A DNA stretch of 30,733 nt from DASZTU01 sp035493835 (GCA_035493835.1 DATJHO010000085.1:1-30733); one strand, 5' to 3'; counted from the first letter of the stretch, positions 15,479-23,613 are shown. Translations and numbers: made by a program. Notes: generated from the letters alone by a model not told the origin.

Positions 15479-16747
15479 TCAGGCGACGCGCGAAAAAATC
15501 AGCGACGCATTGGTGCCGCCAAAGCCGAACGAATTGGAGAGAGCCACGTCGATCTGCTTCTTGACCGGCTTCCACGGCGCGAGATTGATCACCGTCTCGA
15601 CCGACGGATTGTCGAGATTGATGGTTGGCGGGGCGATATTGTCGCGCATGGCGAGCAGTGAGAAGATCGCCTCGACGGCGCCCGCCGCGCCCAACAGGTG
15701 GCCGATGGCGGACTTGGTGGAACTCATCACCATGCCCGTCGCGGCATCGCCCAACAGCCGCGTCACGGCCCCGAGTTCGATCTCGTCGCCGAGCGGCGTC
15801 GAGGTGCCGTGCGCGTTGATGTAGTCGATATCGGCGGGAGCAAGGCCCGCCCGCTTCAGCGCCATCTGCATGCAGCGATAGCCGCCATCCCCGTCCGGGG
15901 TCGGCGCGGTGATGTGATAGGCGTCGCCCGACATGCCGTAGCCGACCACCTCGCCATAGATCTTGGCACCGCGGGCCTTGGCGCGCTCATATTCCTCGAG
16001 CACGAGGACGCCGGCGCCCTCGCCCATCACAAAGCCATCGCGTTCCTTGTCATAGGGGCGGGAGGCCATTTCGGGGGCGTTGTTGAAGCCGGTGGAAAGT
16101 GCACGGCAGGCCGCAAAGCCGGCGACGGAAAGCCGGTTGACCGGAGACTCCGCCCCGCCGGCAACCATCACATCGGCATCGCCCATGGCGATGATGCGCC
16201 AGGAATCCCCGATCGCGTGCGCGCCGGTCGAGCAGGCCGTCACCACCGAGTGGTTCGGCCCCTTCAGCCCGAAGCGGATCGAGACGTTCCCCGAGGCCAT
16301 GTTGATGATGCGGCCGGGAATGAAGAACGGGCTGATCCGCCGCGGCCCCTTTTCGTGCAGCGTGATCGAAGCATCGAAGATGCCGCCGACGCCGCCGATG
16401 CCCGAACCGATCATCACGCCGATGCGCTCGCGTTCTTCCTCGGTCTTGGGCTCGACCCCCGCATCCTGGATCGCCTGCGTCGCCGCCGCCATGGCAAAGA
16501 TGATGAAAGGATCAACCTTGCGTTGCTCCTTCACATCCATCCAGTCATCGGGGCTGAACTTACCCTCGGCGTAAGCGCCGAGGGGTACGCGACATGCGAT
16601 CTGACAGGAAATGTCATCGACTTCGAAATCGTCGATACGCTTCGCACCGGTTTTACCGGCGAGGATGTTCGACCATGTGGTCTCGACGCCGCAACCAAGC
16701 GGGCTGACGATCCCCATTCCGGTGACGACGACGCGACGCAATTCCAT
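15479..16747 (-). CDS. fabF: 3-oxoacyl-ACP synthase II (beta-ketoacyl-ACP synthase FabF)
   Basis: This 422-residue condensing enzyme starts MELRRVVVTGMG. The Cys-His-His triad is visible: C172 in TACSTGAHAIG, H313 in NAHGTSTPLGD and H350 in KSAIGHLLGAAGAVEA. The end has the family's NSFGFGGTNASLIF. It elongates acyl-ACP with malonyl-ACP in fatty-acid synthesis. ATG 16747 is chosen; a TTG at 16765 would add six residues atypical of the family. It is 27 nt downstream of acpP, the usual acpP-fabF pairing, so the two are probably cotranscribed. Confidence 0.97.
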   Translation of the reverse strand: MELRRVVVTGMGIVSPLGCGVETTWSNILAGKTGAKRIDDFEVDDISCQIACRVPLGAYAEGKFSPDDWMDVKEQRKVDPFIIFAMAAATQAIQDAGVEPKTEEERERIGVMIGSGIGGVGGIFDASITLHEKGPRRISPFFIPGRIINMASGNVSIRFGLKGPNHSVVTACSTGAHAIGDSWRIIAMGDADVMVAGGAESPVNRLSVAGFAACRALSTGFNNAPEMASRPYDKERDGFVMGEGAGVLVLEEYERAKARGAKIYGEVVGYGMSGDAYHITAPTPDGDGGYRCMQMALKRAGLAPADIDYINAHGTSTPLGDEIELGAVTRLLGDAATGMVMSSTKSAIGHLLGAAGAVEAIFSLLAMRDNIAPPTINLDNPSVETVINLAPWKPVKKQIDVALSNSFGFGGTNASLIFSRVA

Positions 16748-16774
16748 CGATGGGGACCTGAACAAGACTAAAGA

Positions 16775-17011
16775 TCAGCTCGTCGCCTTGGTGAGGAAAG
16801 TCACCGCGTCGCCGAAGGTCTGGATCGATTCAGCAGCGTCGTCCGGAATTTCGACCGAGAATTCTTCCTCGAACGCCATCACGAGTTCGACCTGGTCGAG
16901 AGAATCGGCACCCAGATCGTCGATGAAGCTGGCCTTTTCGGTGACCTTCTCCGGATCGACATTGAGGTGCTCGACGACGATCTTCCGGACGCGATCAGCG
17001 ACATCGGTCAT
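16775..17011 (-). CDS. acpP: Acyl carrier protein
   Basis: The 78-residue acidic protein has the 4'-phosphopantetheine attachment motif GADSLDQVEL with S37 as the modified serine. Helix I (DVADRVRKIVVEHL) and the EEEFSVEIPDDAAE helix III region are typical. It carries growing acyl chains to FabF, FabG and FabD, encoded around it, and donates acyl chains for lipid A. ATG 17011 has AAGGA 8 nt upstream. A good promoter match lies about 90 nt upstream, so acpP-fabF may have its own strong transcription start. Confidence 0.98.
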   Translation of the reverse strand: MTDVADRVRKIVVEHLNVDPEKVTEKASFIDDLGADSLDQVELVMAFEEEFSVEIPDDAAESIQTFGDAVTFLTKATS

Positions 17012-17336
17012 GGTACAATTCCTTTTCCACCAAACCAGTTTCGGTTGTTATTGGCGCCGGGTCCGAAACTTCGGGCCGGCAAACTCGTTACGCCGCTCGG
17101 ACTCTAGGCGGGCTTCAGGCCCCCTGCAAGATACCCGCAGGCCAAGGACGGCGGCGCATTAACATATATTATTCACCTTAGCTATACGGCTGAACGCCCC
17201 GATTCCCGTGGAAAAACGCCCCTTCGGCGAATCCAGTTCATTGCGTCCGGCAAACAGCCGCAAGAGGCCCGCGCACCGCGCCGCAATTGCAAGCCCCGGC
17301 ACCGCCGGAGGAGCGTTCGCCCCCGGGCGGTCGACC
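17012..17336. other. 325-bp gene-free region between acpP and the glycosyltransferase-like gene
   Basis: Besides the promoter at 17101-17129, this holds an unusually AT-rich patch near 17159-17190 (AACATATATTATTCACC). A weak minus-strand hairpin followed by five T lies near 17231-17212. Short frames here (for example 17159-17461) have no recognisable product. No RNA gene could be supported. Confidence 0.5.
17101..17129 (-). promoter_or_regulatory. Putative sigma70-type promoter of acpP-fabF
   Basis: On the minus strand, TTGCAG (17129-17124) and TAGAGT (17106-17101) are separated by exactly 17 nt. This gives a leader of about 80 nt before the acpP ATG (17011), which also has a good ribosome-binding site. 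It fits the high expression expected of ACP. Confidence 0.5.
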
Positions 17337-18098
17337 TCAGGCCCCGGCGAACTGCGAAGAAAGATCGCCGTGGAAAACCATCGGGCCGACGTGATCGAGC
17401 CGGCTGCCGAGGTCGGCCCAGATCTCGCCACCCATATTGGTCCACCGTTTGCAGAAAGCAAAATCCTCGCTGAGATAGGTGCCGTCCTCGGCGATCATGC
17501 AGTCGAACAGGGCAAAGCGGTTCTCGCTCTGGGCGCTGGCATCGAAGGAATGATCGCGGCGGTATTTGAGCTCGGGATGGTTTTGGCACATCCGCTCGAG
17601 CGCCGGACGCCGGATCATCAGGAAACCGGTCCCGGCGTAGCGGACCCGGACAAAACCGTTGCTGGCGGTCACCGCCTCGGGGTTATCGACCTCGAACACG
17701 TAGTTGAGCGCCGCAGACCCGGGATCGCGGCCGGCGGCGATGCTGGAGCGCACGCGATCCCAGTCGATATTTTTGATCGGGTAAACCGCGGCGCACATCT
17801 CCGCGCCGCAGGCGATCAGGCGCAGCACCTGTTCGGGCTCGAAGCCGATATCGGCATCGATGTAGAGCAGATGGGTAGAGGCCGGATCATCGAGGAACTG
17901 GGAGAGCAGGCTTGCCCGAGCCCGGGTGATCAGCGCATCGCCATCCTTGAACAGGACTTTCAGGTCGATATTGCCGTAGTCCCTGAGCGCCTTTTGCAGC
18001 TTGAACAGCGAGGCCGCGAACCTGACCGAAATCTGCCCGGCAAAGCAGGGCGTGGCGATGGCGAGATTGATCTGCGGAGGCAGTTCGGCCGCTTGCAT
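17337..18098 (-). CDS. Glycosyltransferase-like protein (GT-A fold, Anp1-like)
   Basis: The 253-residue protein reads like a GT-A nucleotide-sugar transferase. It starts with a beta strand and loop, INLAIATPCFAGQISV, followed by DALITRARASLLSQFL and a DxD-containing strand, HLLYIDADIGFEPEQV (D81, D83). VYPIKNIDW, GTGFLMIRR and YLSEDFAFCKRW then supply plausible acceptor-side and catalytic-acid residues. The pattern resembles the Anp1/Mnn9-type family and bacterial relatives; the substrate cannot be told. There is no signal peptide or membrane helix, so it is probably cytoplasmic. ATG 18098 has AAGGA 9 nt upstream; a GTG at 18140 is the alternative. It sits between fabG and acpP, which are normally adjacent, so it looks inserted into the fab cluster. 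Confidence 0.7.
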   Translation of the reverse strand: MQAAELPPQINLAIATPCFAGQISVRFAASLFKLQKALRDYGNIDLKVLFKDGDALITRARASLLSQFLDDPASTHLLYIDADIGFEPEQVLRLIACGAEMCAAVYPIKNIDWDRVRSSIAAGRDPGSAALNYVFEVDNPEAVTASNGFVRVRYAGTGFLMIRRPALERMCQNHPELKYRRDHSFDASAQSENRFALFDCMIAEDGTYLSEDFAFCKRWTNMGGEIWADLGSRLDHVGPMVFHGDLSSQFAGA

Positions 18099-18190
18099 GG
18101 CGAGGTATCCTTCGTCGACGTAAGCGACCTGGTTAAGCACCGGTAAGGGCCGGTGGTTAACAGCAGATTAACCGCGACGAAGGAACGGCC

Positions 18191-18928
18191 TCAGAGCATT
18201 ACCATGCCGCCATTGACGTTGAGCGTGTGGCCGGTGAGGTAGGCGGCTTCCGCGCTCGCGAGGAAAACCGCGCAGGAGGCGACTTCCGCCGCGGTGCCAA
18301 GACGGCCGGCGGGGATGGTCGAAAGGATCGCCTCGCGCTGCTTTTCATTGAGTTCGTCGGTCATTGCCGAGGCGATGAAGCCCGGCGCAATGGCATTGAC
18401 CGTGATGTTGCGCGAGGCGACTTCCTGCGCCAGCGACTTGCCCATGCCGATCAGGCCGGCCTTGGCGGCGGCATAATTGCCCTGCCCCGGATTGCCGACG
18501 ACGCCGACCACCGAAGAGATGTTGATGATGCGGCCGAAGCGCTGCTTCATCATGCCGCGGAGCACGGCCCGGCTCAGCCGGAACGCCGCCGTCAGGTTTA
18601 CGGCAATCACTTTGTCCCACTCTTCATCCTTCATGCGCATGAAGAGATTGTCGCGGGTGATGCCGGCATTGTTGACGAGGATATCGAGCCCGCCGAGCGC
18701 GGCTTCCGCTGCCGGCACCAGCTTGTCGACCGCCGCGAGGTCGGAGAGGTCGCAGGGCAGGATCACCGCCTCGCCGCCGATTTCCTTGGCCACTTCCTCA
18801 AGCGCAGCAACACGCGTCCCCGAAAGCGCGAGCCGCGCGCCGGCAGCCGCCAGCGCCTTGGCGATCTCTCGCCCGATGCCGCCGCTAGCGCCGGTGACGA
18901 GCGCCCGTTTGCCTGTCAGATCAAACAT
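18191..18928 (-). CDS. fabG: 3-oxoacyl-ACP reductase FabG
   Basis: This 245-residue short-chain dehydrogenase has the NADP-binding TGASGGIG (12-19), NNAG, and the catalytic S139 (NISSVVG), Y152 and K156 (YAAAK). The ending YLTGHTLNVNGGMVML is diagnostic of FabG rather than a generic SDR. It reduces 3-ketoacyl-ACP in the fatty-acid elongation cycle. ATG 18928 has a strong GGAGCGGAGA upstream. It is flanked by fabD upstream and, past the inserted glycosyltransferase-like gene, by acpP and fabF downstream. Confidence 0.97.
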   Translation of the reverse strand: MFDLTGKRALVTGASGGIGREIAKALAAAGARLALSGTRVAALEEVAKEIGGEAVILPCDLSDLAAVDKLVPAAEAALGGLDILVNNAGITRDNLFMRMKDEEWDKVIAVNLTAAFRLSRAVLRGMMKQRFGRIINISSVVGVVGNPGQGNYAAAKAGLIGMGKSLAQEVASRNITVNAIAPGFIASAMTDELNEKQREAILSTIPAGRLGTAAEVASCAVFLASAEAAYLTGHTLNVNGGMVML

Positions 18929-18975
18929 TTATCTCCGCTCCTCGTAAGTTATTGATTAGGTGTGCGTTGCCCATC

Positions 18976-19091
18976 CTTCGACAGGCTCAGGATGAGGGCG
19001 GTGCGGGTGGCTGCGTCCAAAAATGCACGGCTAGTCTCCATTTGCCTGGTCAGCCTCTCAACATGCACACCTCATGGTGAGCTTGTCGAAC
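18976..19091. repeat. Imperfect inverted repeat between fabD and fabG
   Basis: The arms 18976-18997 (starting CTTCGACAGGCTCAGGATGA) and 19070-19091 (CCTCATGGTGAGCTTGTCGA) pair at about 19 of 22 positions across a 72-nt loop. This 'tcgacaagctca' type of sequence is a frequent dispersed intergenic repeat in alphaproteobacteria. It fills most of the 171-bp spacer and could attenuate transcription from fabD into fabG. Confidence 0.7.
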
Positions 19092-19099
19092 CACGTGCC

Positions 19100-20050
19100 T
19101 CAGGCACCGAGCGCGGCCACCAGCGCATCCACATCGGCCGGCGTGCCAACCGCCACCGCCGCCGCATCCGGGGCGATGCGCTTGGCAAGACCCGACAGAA
19201 CCTTGCCGGACCCCAGTTCGACGAGGTTGGTCACCCCGCCCTCGCCCGCCAGCCACTGCACGCTTTCGGTCCAGCGCACCATGCCAGTGACCTGCTCGAC
19301 CAGCCGCTTGCGGATTTCCGCCGGGTCGGAGATGGGCCGCGCGGTAACGTTGCAGATCAGCGGCACGACCGGCGCGTTCATGGCCACGCGCTCGAGCGCT
19401 GCCTCCATGGCGTCGGCCGCCGGGCGCATCAGGGGGCAATGGAAGGGCGCGCTCACCGGCAACGGTAGCGCGCGCTTGGCGCCGGCAGCCTTGCAGAGTT
19501 CAATGGCACGGTTGACCGCGCCGACATGGCCGGAGATCACCACCTGCCCGGGCGCATTGTCGTTGGCGACGGCACAGACCTCGCCATCGGTCGCATCTGC
19601 GGCCGCGCGCTCGACGGTCGGCAGGTCGAGGCCGAGGATCGCCGCCATCGCGCCCTGCCCCACCGGCACCGCCTGCTGCATGGCCTGGCCGCGCAGTTTC
19701 AGTAGCCGCGCCGTGTCGGCAATACTGAACGTACCGGCGGCGCACAGCGCGGAATATTCGCCGAGCGAATGGCCGGCGACATAGGCGGCGTGTGAGGCGA
19801 CTGCAATGCCCCTCGCCTCAAGCACCCGAATGACGGCCATCGACACGGCCATCAGTGCCGGCTGGGCGTTCTCGGTGAGGCGCAGCGTCTCGTCGAACCC
19901 CTCGAACATGATGGCGGACAGCTTCTGGCCCAGCGCCGCGTCGACCTCATCGAAGACGGCCTGCGCTTCTGGATAGGCCGCGGCCAGGTCCTTGCCCATG
20001 CCTACGGCTTGGCTGCCCTGGCCCGGAAAGGTGAATGCGCGCTTGGTCAT
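19100..20050 (-). CDS. fabD: Malonyl-CoA:ACP transacylase FabD
   Basis: The 316-residue enzyme has FPGQGSQAVGMG at its start, the nucleophile elbow GHSLG with S95, R120 in LKLRGQAMQ and H204 in VSAPFHCPLM. This matches the Ser-Arg-His arrangement of FabD. It transfers malonyl groups from CoA to ACP, supplying FabF. ATG 20050 has GGGGAAG upstream. It is the most upstream member of the fab cluster on the minus strand, and no neighbouring gene on that strand is close enough to suggest a shared operon with the dehydratase. Confidence 0.97.
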   Translation of the reverse strand: MTKRAFTFPGQGSQAVGMGKDLAAAYPEAQAVFDEVDAALGQKLSAIMFEGFDETLRLTENAQPALMAVSMAVIRVLEARGIAVASHAAYVAGHSLGEYSALCAAGTFSIADTARLLKLRGQAMQQAVPVGQGAMAAILGLDLPTVERAAADATDGEVCAVANDNAPGQVVISGHVGAVNRAIELCKAAGAKRALPLPVSAPFHCPLMRPAADAMEAALERVAMNAPVVPLICNVTARPISDPAEIRKRLVEQVTGMVRWTESVQWLAGEGGVTNLVELGSGKVLSGLAKRIAPDAAAVAVGTPADVDALVAALGA

Positions 20051-20152
20051 GTCTTCCCCGTTCGGTCGCCGTTTCGAATGGTAGTGCCGTTCTTCGTTTC
20101 AGGGAAACGCTGAACGATCTCCAAGTCTTTGTTGTCGCGTTTCCGAACCGGA

Positions 20153-20169
20153 AAAGTGGGAGCCACTTT
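20153..20169. repeat. Short hairpin between the dehydratase gene and fabD
   Basis: AAAGTGG (20153-20159) and CCACTTT (20163-20169) are complementary around GAG, preceded by GAACCGGA. It resembles the 'accggaaaagtgg' dispersed palindrome seen in Rhizobiales spacers. It lies in the 202-bp gap 20051-20252, where nothing else could be supported. Confidence 0.5.
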
Positions 20170-20252
20170 GTCGTGGAAACGCTCCAGGTGCTCGGTCCAG
20201 TCGGCGGCGTGTGCAATGAGGACGTGGCGGAGTCAAGCGCCGGGTGCCCCAA

Positions 20253-21200
20253 TCAGTCGAAATGCACGGCCGTCGTGTTGGCGCCGCACAGGACGACCGA
20301 AACGCGCTCATCCCGCCGCGGCCGATACCGCCCTGAATACAGGGCGGCGAATGCCGCCGCGCCGCCCGGCTCGGCCACGATGCGCAGCACGTCCCACAGG
20401 GCCTTCTGTGCCGCAATGATCTCTTCGTCCGTCACCAACACGGTGAAAGCGACGAACCGTCGGGAAATCCCCGTCGCCAAGACCCCCGCTCGCCGCGCGC
20501 CAAGGCTGTCGGCCGCGACACCCGACACGTCGACATCCACCGGCTCGCCCGCCTCGAGCGCTCGGGTAAGGCTCGGCGCGCGTTCAGGCTCGACGGCAAT
20601 GACTTTGGCGGCGCCTGCATAATAGGCGGCAATGCCGCCGATCAGGCCGCCGCCGCCGACCGAGACCAGCACCGTTTCGGCTTCGGGAGCCTGCCGCTTC
20701 AGTTCAAGCCCAACCGTCCCCTGCCCGATCAGCGTTTCGGCCTGGTCATAGGCATGAACGCGGAGGCCACCGCACTTTTCGATGAACGCCTCGCTTGCTG
20801 CGAGCGCATCGGCATATCCGGCCCCACCGACGATCACCTCAGCGCCATAGGCGCGGATCTTTTCGATCTTCGCCGCCGAGGAGATGGAGGGAACAAAAAT
20901 GTGCGCCTTCCGCCCCAGCCGCTGCGCCGCATAAGCGACGGCCGCGCCGTGATTGCCACCTGAGGCGGCAACGACCACCTGGCCAGGCTCGCCTCGGGTC
21001 AGGAGACTAAAGAACGCACCGCGCGCCTTGAACGTGCCGGAAACCTGCAGGAACTCCAGCTTGAAGCTGACCGGCTCGCCGGCAAGGCCAAAATCGGAAG
21101 CCGCGACTTCAATGACGGGCGTTGAGCGGATATGGGGCCGGATCAGGGTTTCGGCGGCTTCGATTGATGCGGGAGTGATAGGAGGCGAAATGCTCTGCAC
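20253..21200 (-). CDS. PLP-dependent serine/threonine dehydratase-like protein
   Basis: This 315-residue fold-type II PLP enzyme has the cofactor lysine in SGTFKARGA (K58), the substrate-carboxylate loop ASGGNHG (79-85) and the phosphate-binding VGGGGLIGG (180-188). There is no ACT or regulatory domain, so it is not the long allosteric IlvA. Likely activities are catabolic threonine/serine deamination or serine racemisation; a hydroxyectoine-pathway dehydratase of the EutB type is another option that context does not support. The start is GTG at 21200, with GAGAGG 7 nt upstream. It is divergent from vapB across 95 bp and sits between fabD and rpsF. Confidence 0.85.
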   Translation of the reverse strand: MQSISPPITPASIEAAETLIRPHIRSTPVIEVAASDFGLAGEPVSFKLEFLQVSGTFKARGAFFSLLTRGEPGQVVVAASGGNHGAAVAYAAQRLGRKAHIFVPSISSAAKIEKIRAYGAEVIVGGAGYADALAASEAFIEKCGGLRVHAYDQAETLIGQGTVGLELKRQAPEAETVLVSVGGGGLIGGIAAYYAGAAKVIAVEPERAPSLTRALEAGEPVDVDVSGVAADSLGARRAGVLATGISRRFVAFTVLVTDEEIIAAQKALWDVLRIVAEPGGAAAFAALYSGRYRPRRDERVSVVLCGANTTAVHFD

Positions 21201-21255
21201 CTTAGGACCTCTCGTGTCGACGCACTGCCATCGCCGCCCGCCGCATTGATTTTCG

Positions 21256-21267
21256 CATCACCTGATG
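21256..21267. promoter_or_regulatory. Inverted repeat upstream of vapB, possible VapBC operator
   Basis: CATCA (21256-21260) and TGATG (21263-21267) are complementary around CC, about 30 nt before the vapB ATG and just before a GATATT sequence that could serve as a -10 box. VapB antitoxins autoregulate by binding such palindromes. The match is short, so confidence is low. Confidence 0.35.
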
Positions 21268-21295
21268 ATATTTTCCGTGCCTAAGGAGAGTCAAC

Positions 21296-21544
21296 ATGCG
21301 TACGACCGTAGCGCTCGACGACGATCTTGTCGAAAAGGCCCAAGAGTTCACCGGCATCAAGGAAAAATCCGCCTTGCTACGCGTGGCACTCGAAGCCCTC
21401 TTGCAGCGGGAGGCAGCAAGGCGGTTGATTGCACTTGGCGGCAGCGCCCCCGATCTTGTCGCGCCGCCTCGCCACAGGACAATCCCCGCCCGTCGCGATG
21501 CCATGCCCCCCAAGCGAAAGGTCGACTCCGTTGATCCTGGCTGA
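21296..21544 (+). CDS. vapB: VapB-family antitoxin
   Basis: The 82-residue protein has a short N-terminal DNA-binding strand and helices typical of VapB (MRTTVALDDDLVEKAQEFTG, then KSALLRVALEALLQREAARR). A basic, Pro-rich C-terminal tail follows that would wrap the toxin. It should neutralise the VapC encoded next to it and repress the operon. ATG 21296 has a strong AAGGAGA 6 nt upstream. It overlaps vapC by 14 nt, the usual coupled arrangement. It is the only one of three toxin-antitoxin loci here whose toxin is full length. Confidence 0.9.
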   Translation: MRTTVALDDDLVEKAQEFTGIKEKSALLRVALEALLQREAARRLIALGGSAPDLVAPPRHRTIPARRDAMPPKRKVDSVDPG

Positions 21545-21899
21545 CACCTCGATCTGGGTCGACCACCTCCGCGGCCGGGAAACGCCGCTGATTGGGTTGC
21601 TCGCAACGGGCCAAGTGATGGTCCATCCCTTCGTGGTTGGGGAGATCGCCCTCGGGCATTTGCCCAGGCGAGCCGAAACGATCGACAGCCTCAAATTGCT
21701 GCCGACCTCTATTGTGGCGCAGCATGAGGAGGTATTGGAATTTCTCGACCGCCACGCGCTCCATGGCGCTGGAATCGGCTGGGTCGACGCGCACTTGGCC
21801 GCCTCCACCCGACTAACCAACCGGCTGCAGCTCTGGTCGCGCGACCGCCGATTGGCGGGGGTAGCCAGGGCTCTCGATATTGCGGCAGATCTCGACTGA
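21531..21899 (+). CDS. vapC: VapC-family PIN-domain toxin ribonuclease
   Basis: The 122-residue PIN protein starts MILADTSIWVDHLRG and keeps all four acidic active-site residues: D5, E38 (VVGEIALGHL), D86 (GIGWVDAHLAAS) and D105 (LWSRDRRL). VapC toxins cleave tRNA or rRNA in a Mg2+-dependent manner when released from VapB. The start is TTG at 21531, inside the end of vapB, with AAAGG upstream; a longer frame to 21429 would add residues that are only vapB in another frame. It is apparently intact and lies 221 bp upstream of the ribosomal-protein operon rpsF-rpsR-rplI. Confidence 0.93.
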   Translation: MILADTSIWVDHLRGRETPLIGLLATGQVMVHPFVVGEIALGHLPRRAETIDSLKLLPTSIVAQHEEVLEFLDRHALHGAGIGWVDAHLAASTRLTNRLQLWSRDRRLAGVARALDIAADLD

Positions 21900-22120
21900 A
21901 CCCTTGCCATTTCCCCCGCTTTCCCCTAATGCACCGCCAGCATTCGCTCGGCCGGGGGCTGAACGGAGGGCTTTGCCATTTGTGCTGGCACAGCAGGGGC
22001 TAGCGCCCCGTCCTCCCGTGTTCCCGCTCTTTAGAAGACTGCTTTGTCGCCTTTCCGAGGCTTCAAGGGGGCTCCGCGCCGAACGATGCCGGTTGAACCG
22101 ATGAAGGAGAAAGGCGCCTC

Positions 22121-22528
22121 ATGGCCCTCTACGAGCATATCTTTCTGGCGCGACAGGACGTGTCTGCCCAGCAGGTCGAGGAACTGACCACGGCCTTGAC
22201 CGAAATCCTGACCAGCAATGGCGGTAAGGTCACCAAGAACGAGTACTGGGGCGTCAAGACCCTCAGCTACCGCATCCGCAAGAACCGCAAGGCGCATTAT
22301 TCGCTGCTCAACATCGATGCCCCGCACGCCGCGGTCGCCGAGATGGAACGCCAGATGGGCATCAACGAAGATATCCTGCGCTTCATGACCATCCGCGTCG
22401 ACGAGCTCGAGGAAGGCCCCTCGGCGATGATGCAGAAGCGCGACCGCGACGACCGTGACGGCGACCGCGGCGGGCGTCCGGATCGCGGCGACCGCTTCGG
22501 CGGCGAACGCCGTCCGCGCCGGTTCTAA
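22121..22528 (+). CDS. rpsF: 30S ribosomal protein S6
   Basis: The 135-residue protein has the S6 core (MALYEHIFLARQD, YWGVKTLSYRIRKNRKAHY, INEDILRFMTIRVDELEEG). A charged Arg/Asp/Gly-rich tail of about 35 residues follows, common in alphaproteobacteria. S6 pairs with S18 in the platform of the 30S subunit. Two purine-rich Shine-Dalgarno candidates precede the ATG (AAGGAG at 22104 and AAAGG at 22110). It heads rpsF-rpsR-rplI, here with rpsR 24 nt downstream. The 221-bp leader could contain autoregulatory structure, but none was identified with confidence. Confidence 0.97.
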   Translation: MALYEHIFLARQDVSAQQVEELTTALTEILTSNGGKVTKNEYWGVKTLSYRIRKNRKAHYSLLNIDAPHAAVAEMERQMGINEDILRFMTIRVDELEEGPSAMMQKRDRDDRDGDRGGRPDRGDRFGGERRPRRF

Positions 22529-22552
22529 TTCGAGCTCAGGGAAAAAAGAAAA

Positions 22553-22807
22553 ATGGCCATTCGTGATCTGACCACCACCCAGGCTCGCCGCCCGTTCCAG
22601 CGTCGGCGCAAGACCTGCCCGTTCTCGGGCCCCAACGCCCCCAAGATCGACTACAAGGACGTGCGGCTGCTGCAGCGCTACGTCTCCGAGCGCGGCAAGA
22701 TCGTGCCGTCGCGCATCACCGCGGTGTCGGCCCTCAAGCAGCGCGAACTCGCCCGCGCCATCAAGCGCGCCCGCTTCATCGGCATCATGCCGTATGCGGT
22801 GAGCTGA
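22553..22807 (+). CDS. rpsR: 30S ribosomal protein S18
   Basis: The 84-residue basic protein shows the S18 signatures RRKTCPFSG, IDYKDVRLLQRYVSERGKIV and SRITAVSALKQRELARAIKRARFIGIMPY. S18 binds 16S rRNA with S6. It follows rpsF by 24 nt, with AGGGAAAAAAG upstream of ATG 22553. A structured repeat separates it from rplI. Confidence 0.98.
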   Translation: MAIRDLTTTQARRPFQRRRKTCPFSGPNAPKIDYKDVRLLQRYVSERGKIVPSRITAVSALKQRELARAIKRARFIGIMPYAVS

Positions 22808-22814
22808 GGCTAAG

Positions 22815-22926
22815 GCCCCTCATCCGGCGCTTCGCGCCACCTTCTCCCACGAGGGGAGAAGGAAGATGGGGTGCCACAAACTTCCATCTCCCCTTTCGGG
22901 AGAGGGTCCGGCAGGGGGTGAGGGGT
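22815..22926. repeat. Multi-stem palindromic repeat between rpsR and rplI
   Basis: CCCCTCA (22816-22822) and TGAGGGG (22919-22925) form the outer ends. Inside are CCTTCTCCC-ACGAG-GGGAGAAGG (22840-22862) and TCTCCC-CTTTC-GGGAGA (22887-22903), both perfect stems. This is a known style of Rhizobiales intergenic repeat. It occupies most of the 205-bp spacer within the ribosomal-protein operon. Confidence 0.8.
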
Positions 22927-23012
22927 AGCCCCACGCTCTGCCTTCGCTGAGGCACCGGAATGGTCCGGCGCCCCTAACCGCGCAAATCGCGGGACAGCAC
23001 AAGGAACAAGAA

Positions 23013-23585
23013 ATGAAAGTCATTCTGCTCGAGCGCGTCGGCCGCATGGGTCACATCGGCGACGAGGTCACGGTGAAGGATGGGTTCGCCCGCAACTTCC
23101 TGCTGCCGCAGCAAAAGGCGCTGCGCGCCACCGAGGCCAACCGGAAGCGGTTCGAAGCCGACCGCCACATCATCGAACAGCGCAACGTCGAGCGCCGCGA
23201 GGCCGCCGCCGGCATCGCATCCGGCCTCAACGGCAAGATGGTCGTCATGATCCGCCAGGCGGGCGAAACCGGCCAGCTTTACGGCTCGGTGTCCTCGCGT
23301 GACGTCGCCGAGGCGCTGTCTGCCGACGGCTTCACCGTCGCCCGTTCGCAGGTCAACCTGATGGATCCGATCAAGACGGTCGGCCTCCATGCGGTGCCGC
23401 TCAACCTCCACGCGGAAGTCGCGGTCTCGGTGACTGTCAACGTCGCGCGCTCCGAGGATGAGGCCGAGCGCCAGTCCAAGGGCGAGGACCTCACCGTCCC
23501 CACCTTCGACGACGAGGCTGCGGCCGAGTTCGCCGAAGGCCAGGCGGAAGCCGGCTCGGCCGCCCAGGACGCCTTCGAAGAATAA
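23013..23585 (+). CDS. rplI: 50S ribosomal protein L9
   Basis: The 190-residue protein begins with the L9 N-terminal domain (MKVILLERVGRMGHIGDEVTVKDGFARNFLLP, split by KVILLE and GYARN-like motifs), then the long connecting helix and the C-terminal domain (GQLYGSVSSRDVAEAL, PIKTVGLHAVPLNLHAEV). An acidic tail of about 40 residues extends past the 150-residue E. coli form, as is common in this class. AAGGA lies 8 nt before ATG 23013. A clear terminator follows at 23614. Confidence 0.97.
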   Translation: MKVILLERVGRMGHIGDEVTVKDGFARNFLLPQQKALRATEANRKRFEADRHIIEQRNVERREAAAGIASGLNGKMVVMIRQAGETGQLYGSVSSRDVAEALSADGFTVARSQVNLMDPIKTVGLHAVPLNLHAEVAVSVTVNVARSEDEAERQSKGEDLTVPTFDDEAAAEFAEGQAEAGSAAQDAFEE

Positions 23586-23613
23586 TACCGGCTGCGGCCA
23601 CCACAGCTACGCG

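Noticed and set aside
17212..17231. Possible intrinsic terminator on the minus strand after the glycosyltransferase-like gene
   Set aside because: The stem is only about 4 bp (CGCC/GGCG) despite five following T; too weak to list.
17159..17461. Short minus-strand frame between the glycosyltransferase-like gene and acpP
   Set aside because: It overlaps the end of the glycosyltransferase-like gene and has no recognisable domain or ribosome-binding site.
21900..22120. S6:S18-binding autoregulatory RNA upstream of rpsF
   Set aside because: The leader contains a few CCG and short complementary stretches (for example CGGTTGAACCG), but no convincing hairpin with the known element layout could be drawn.
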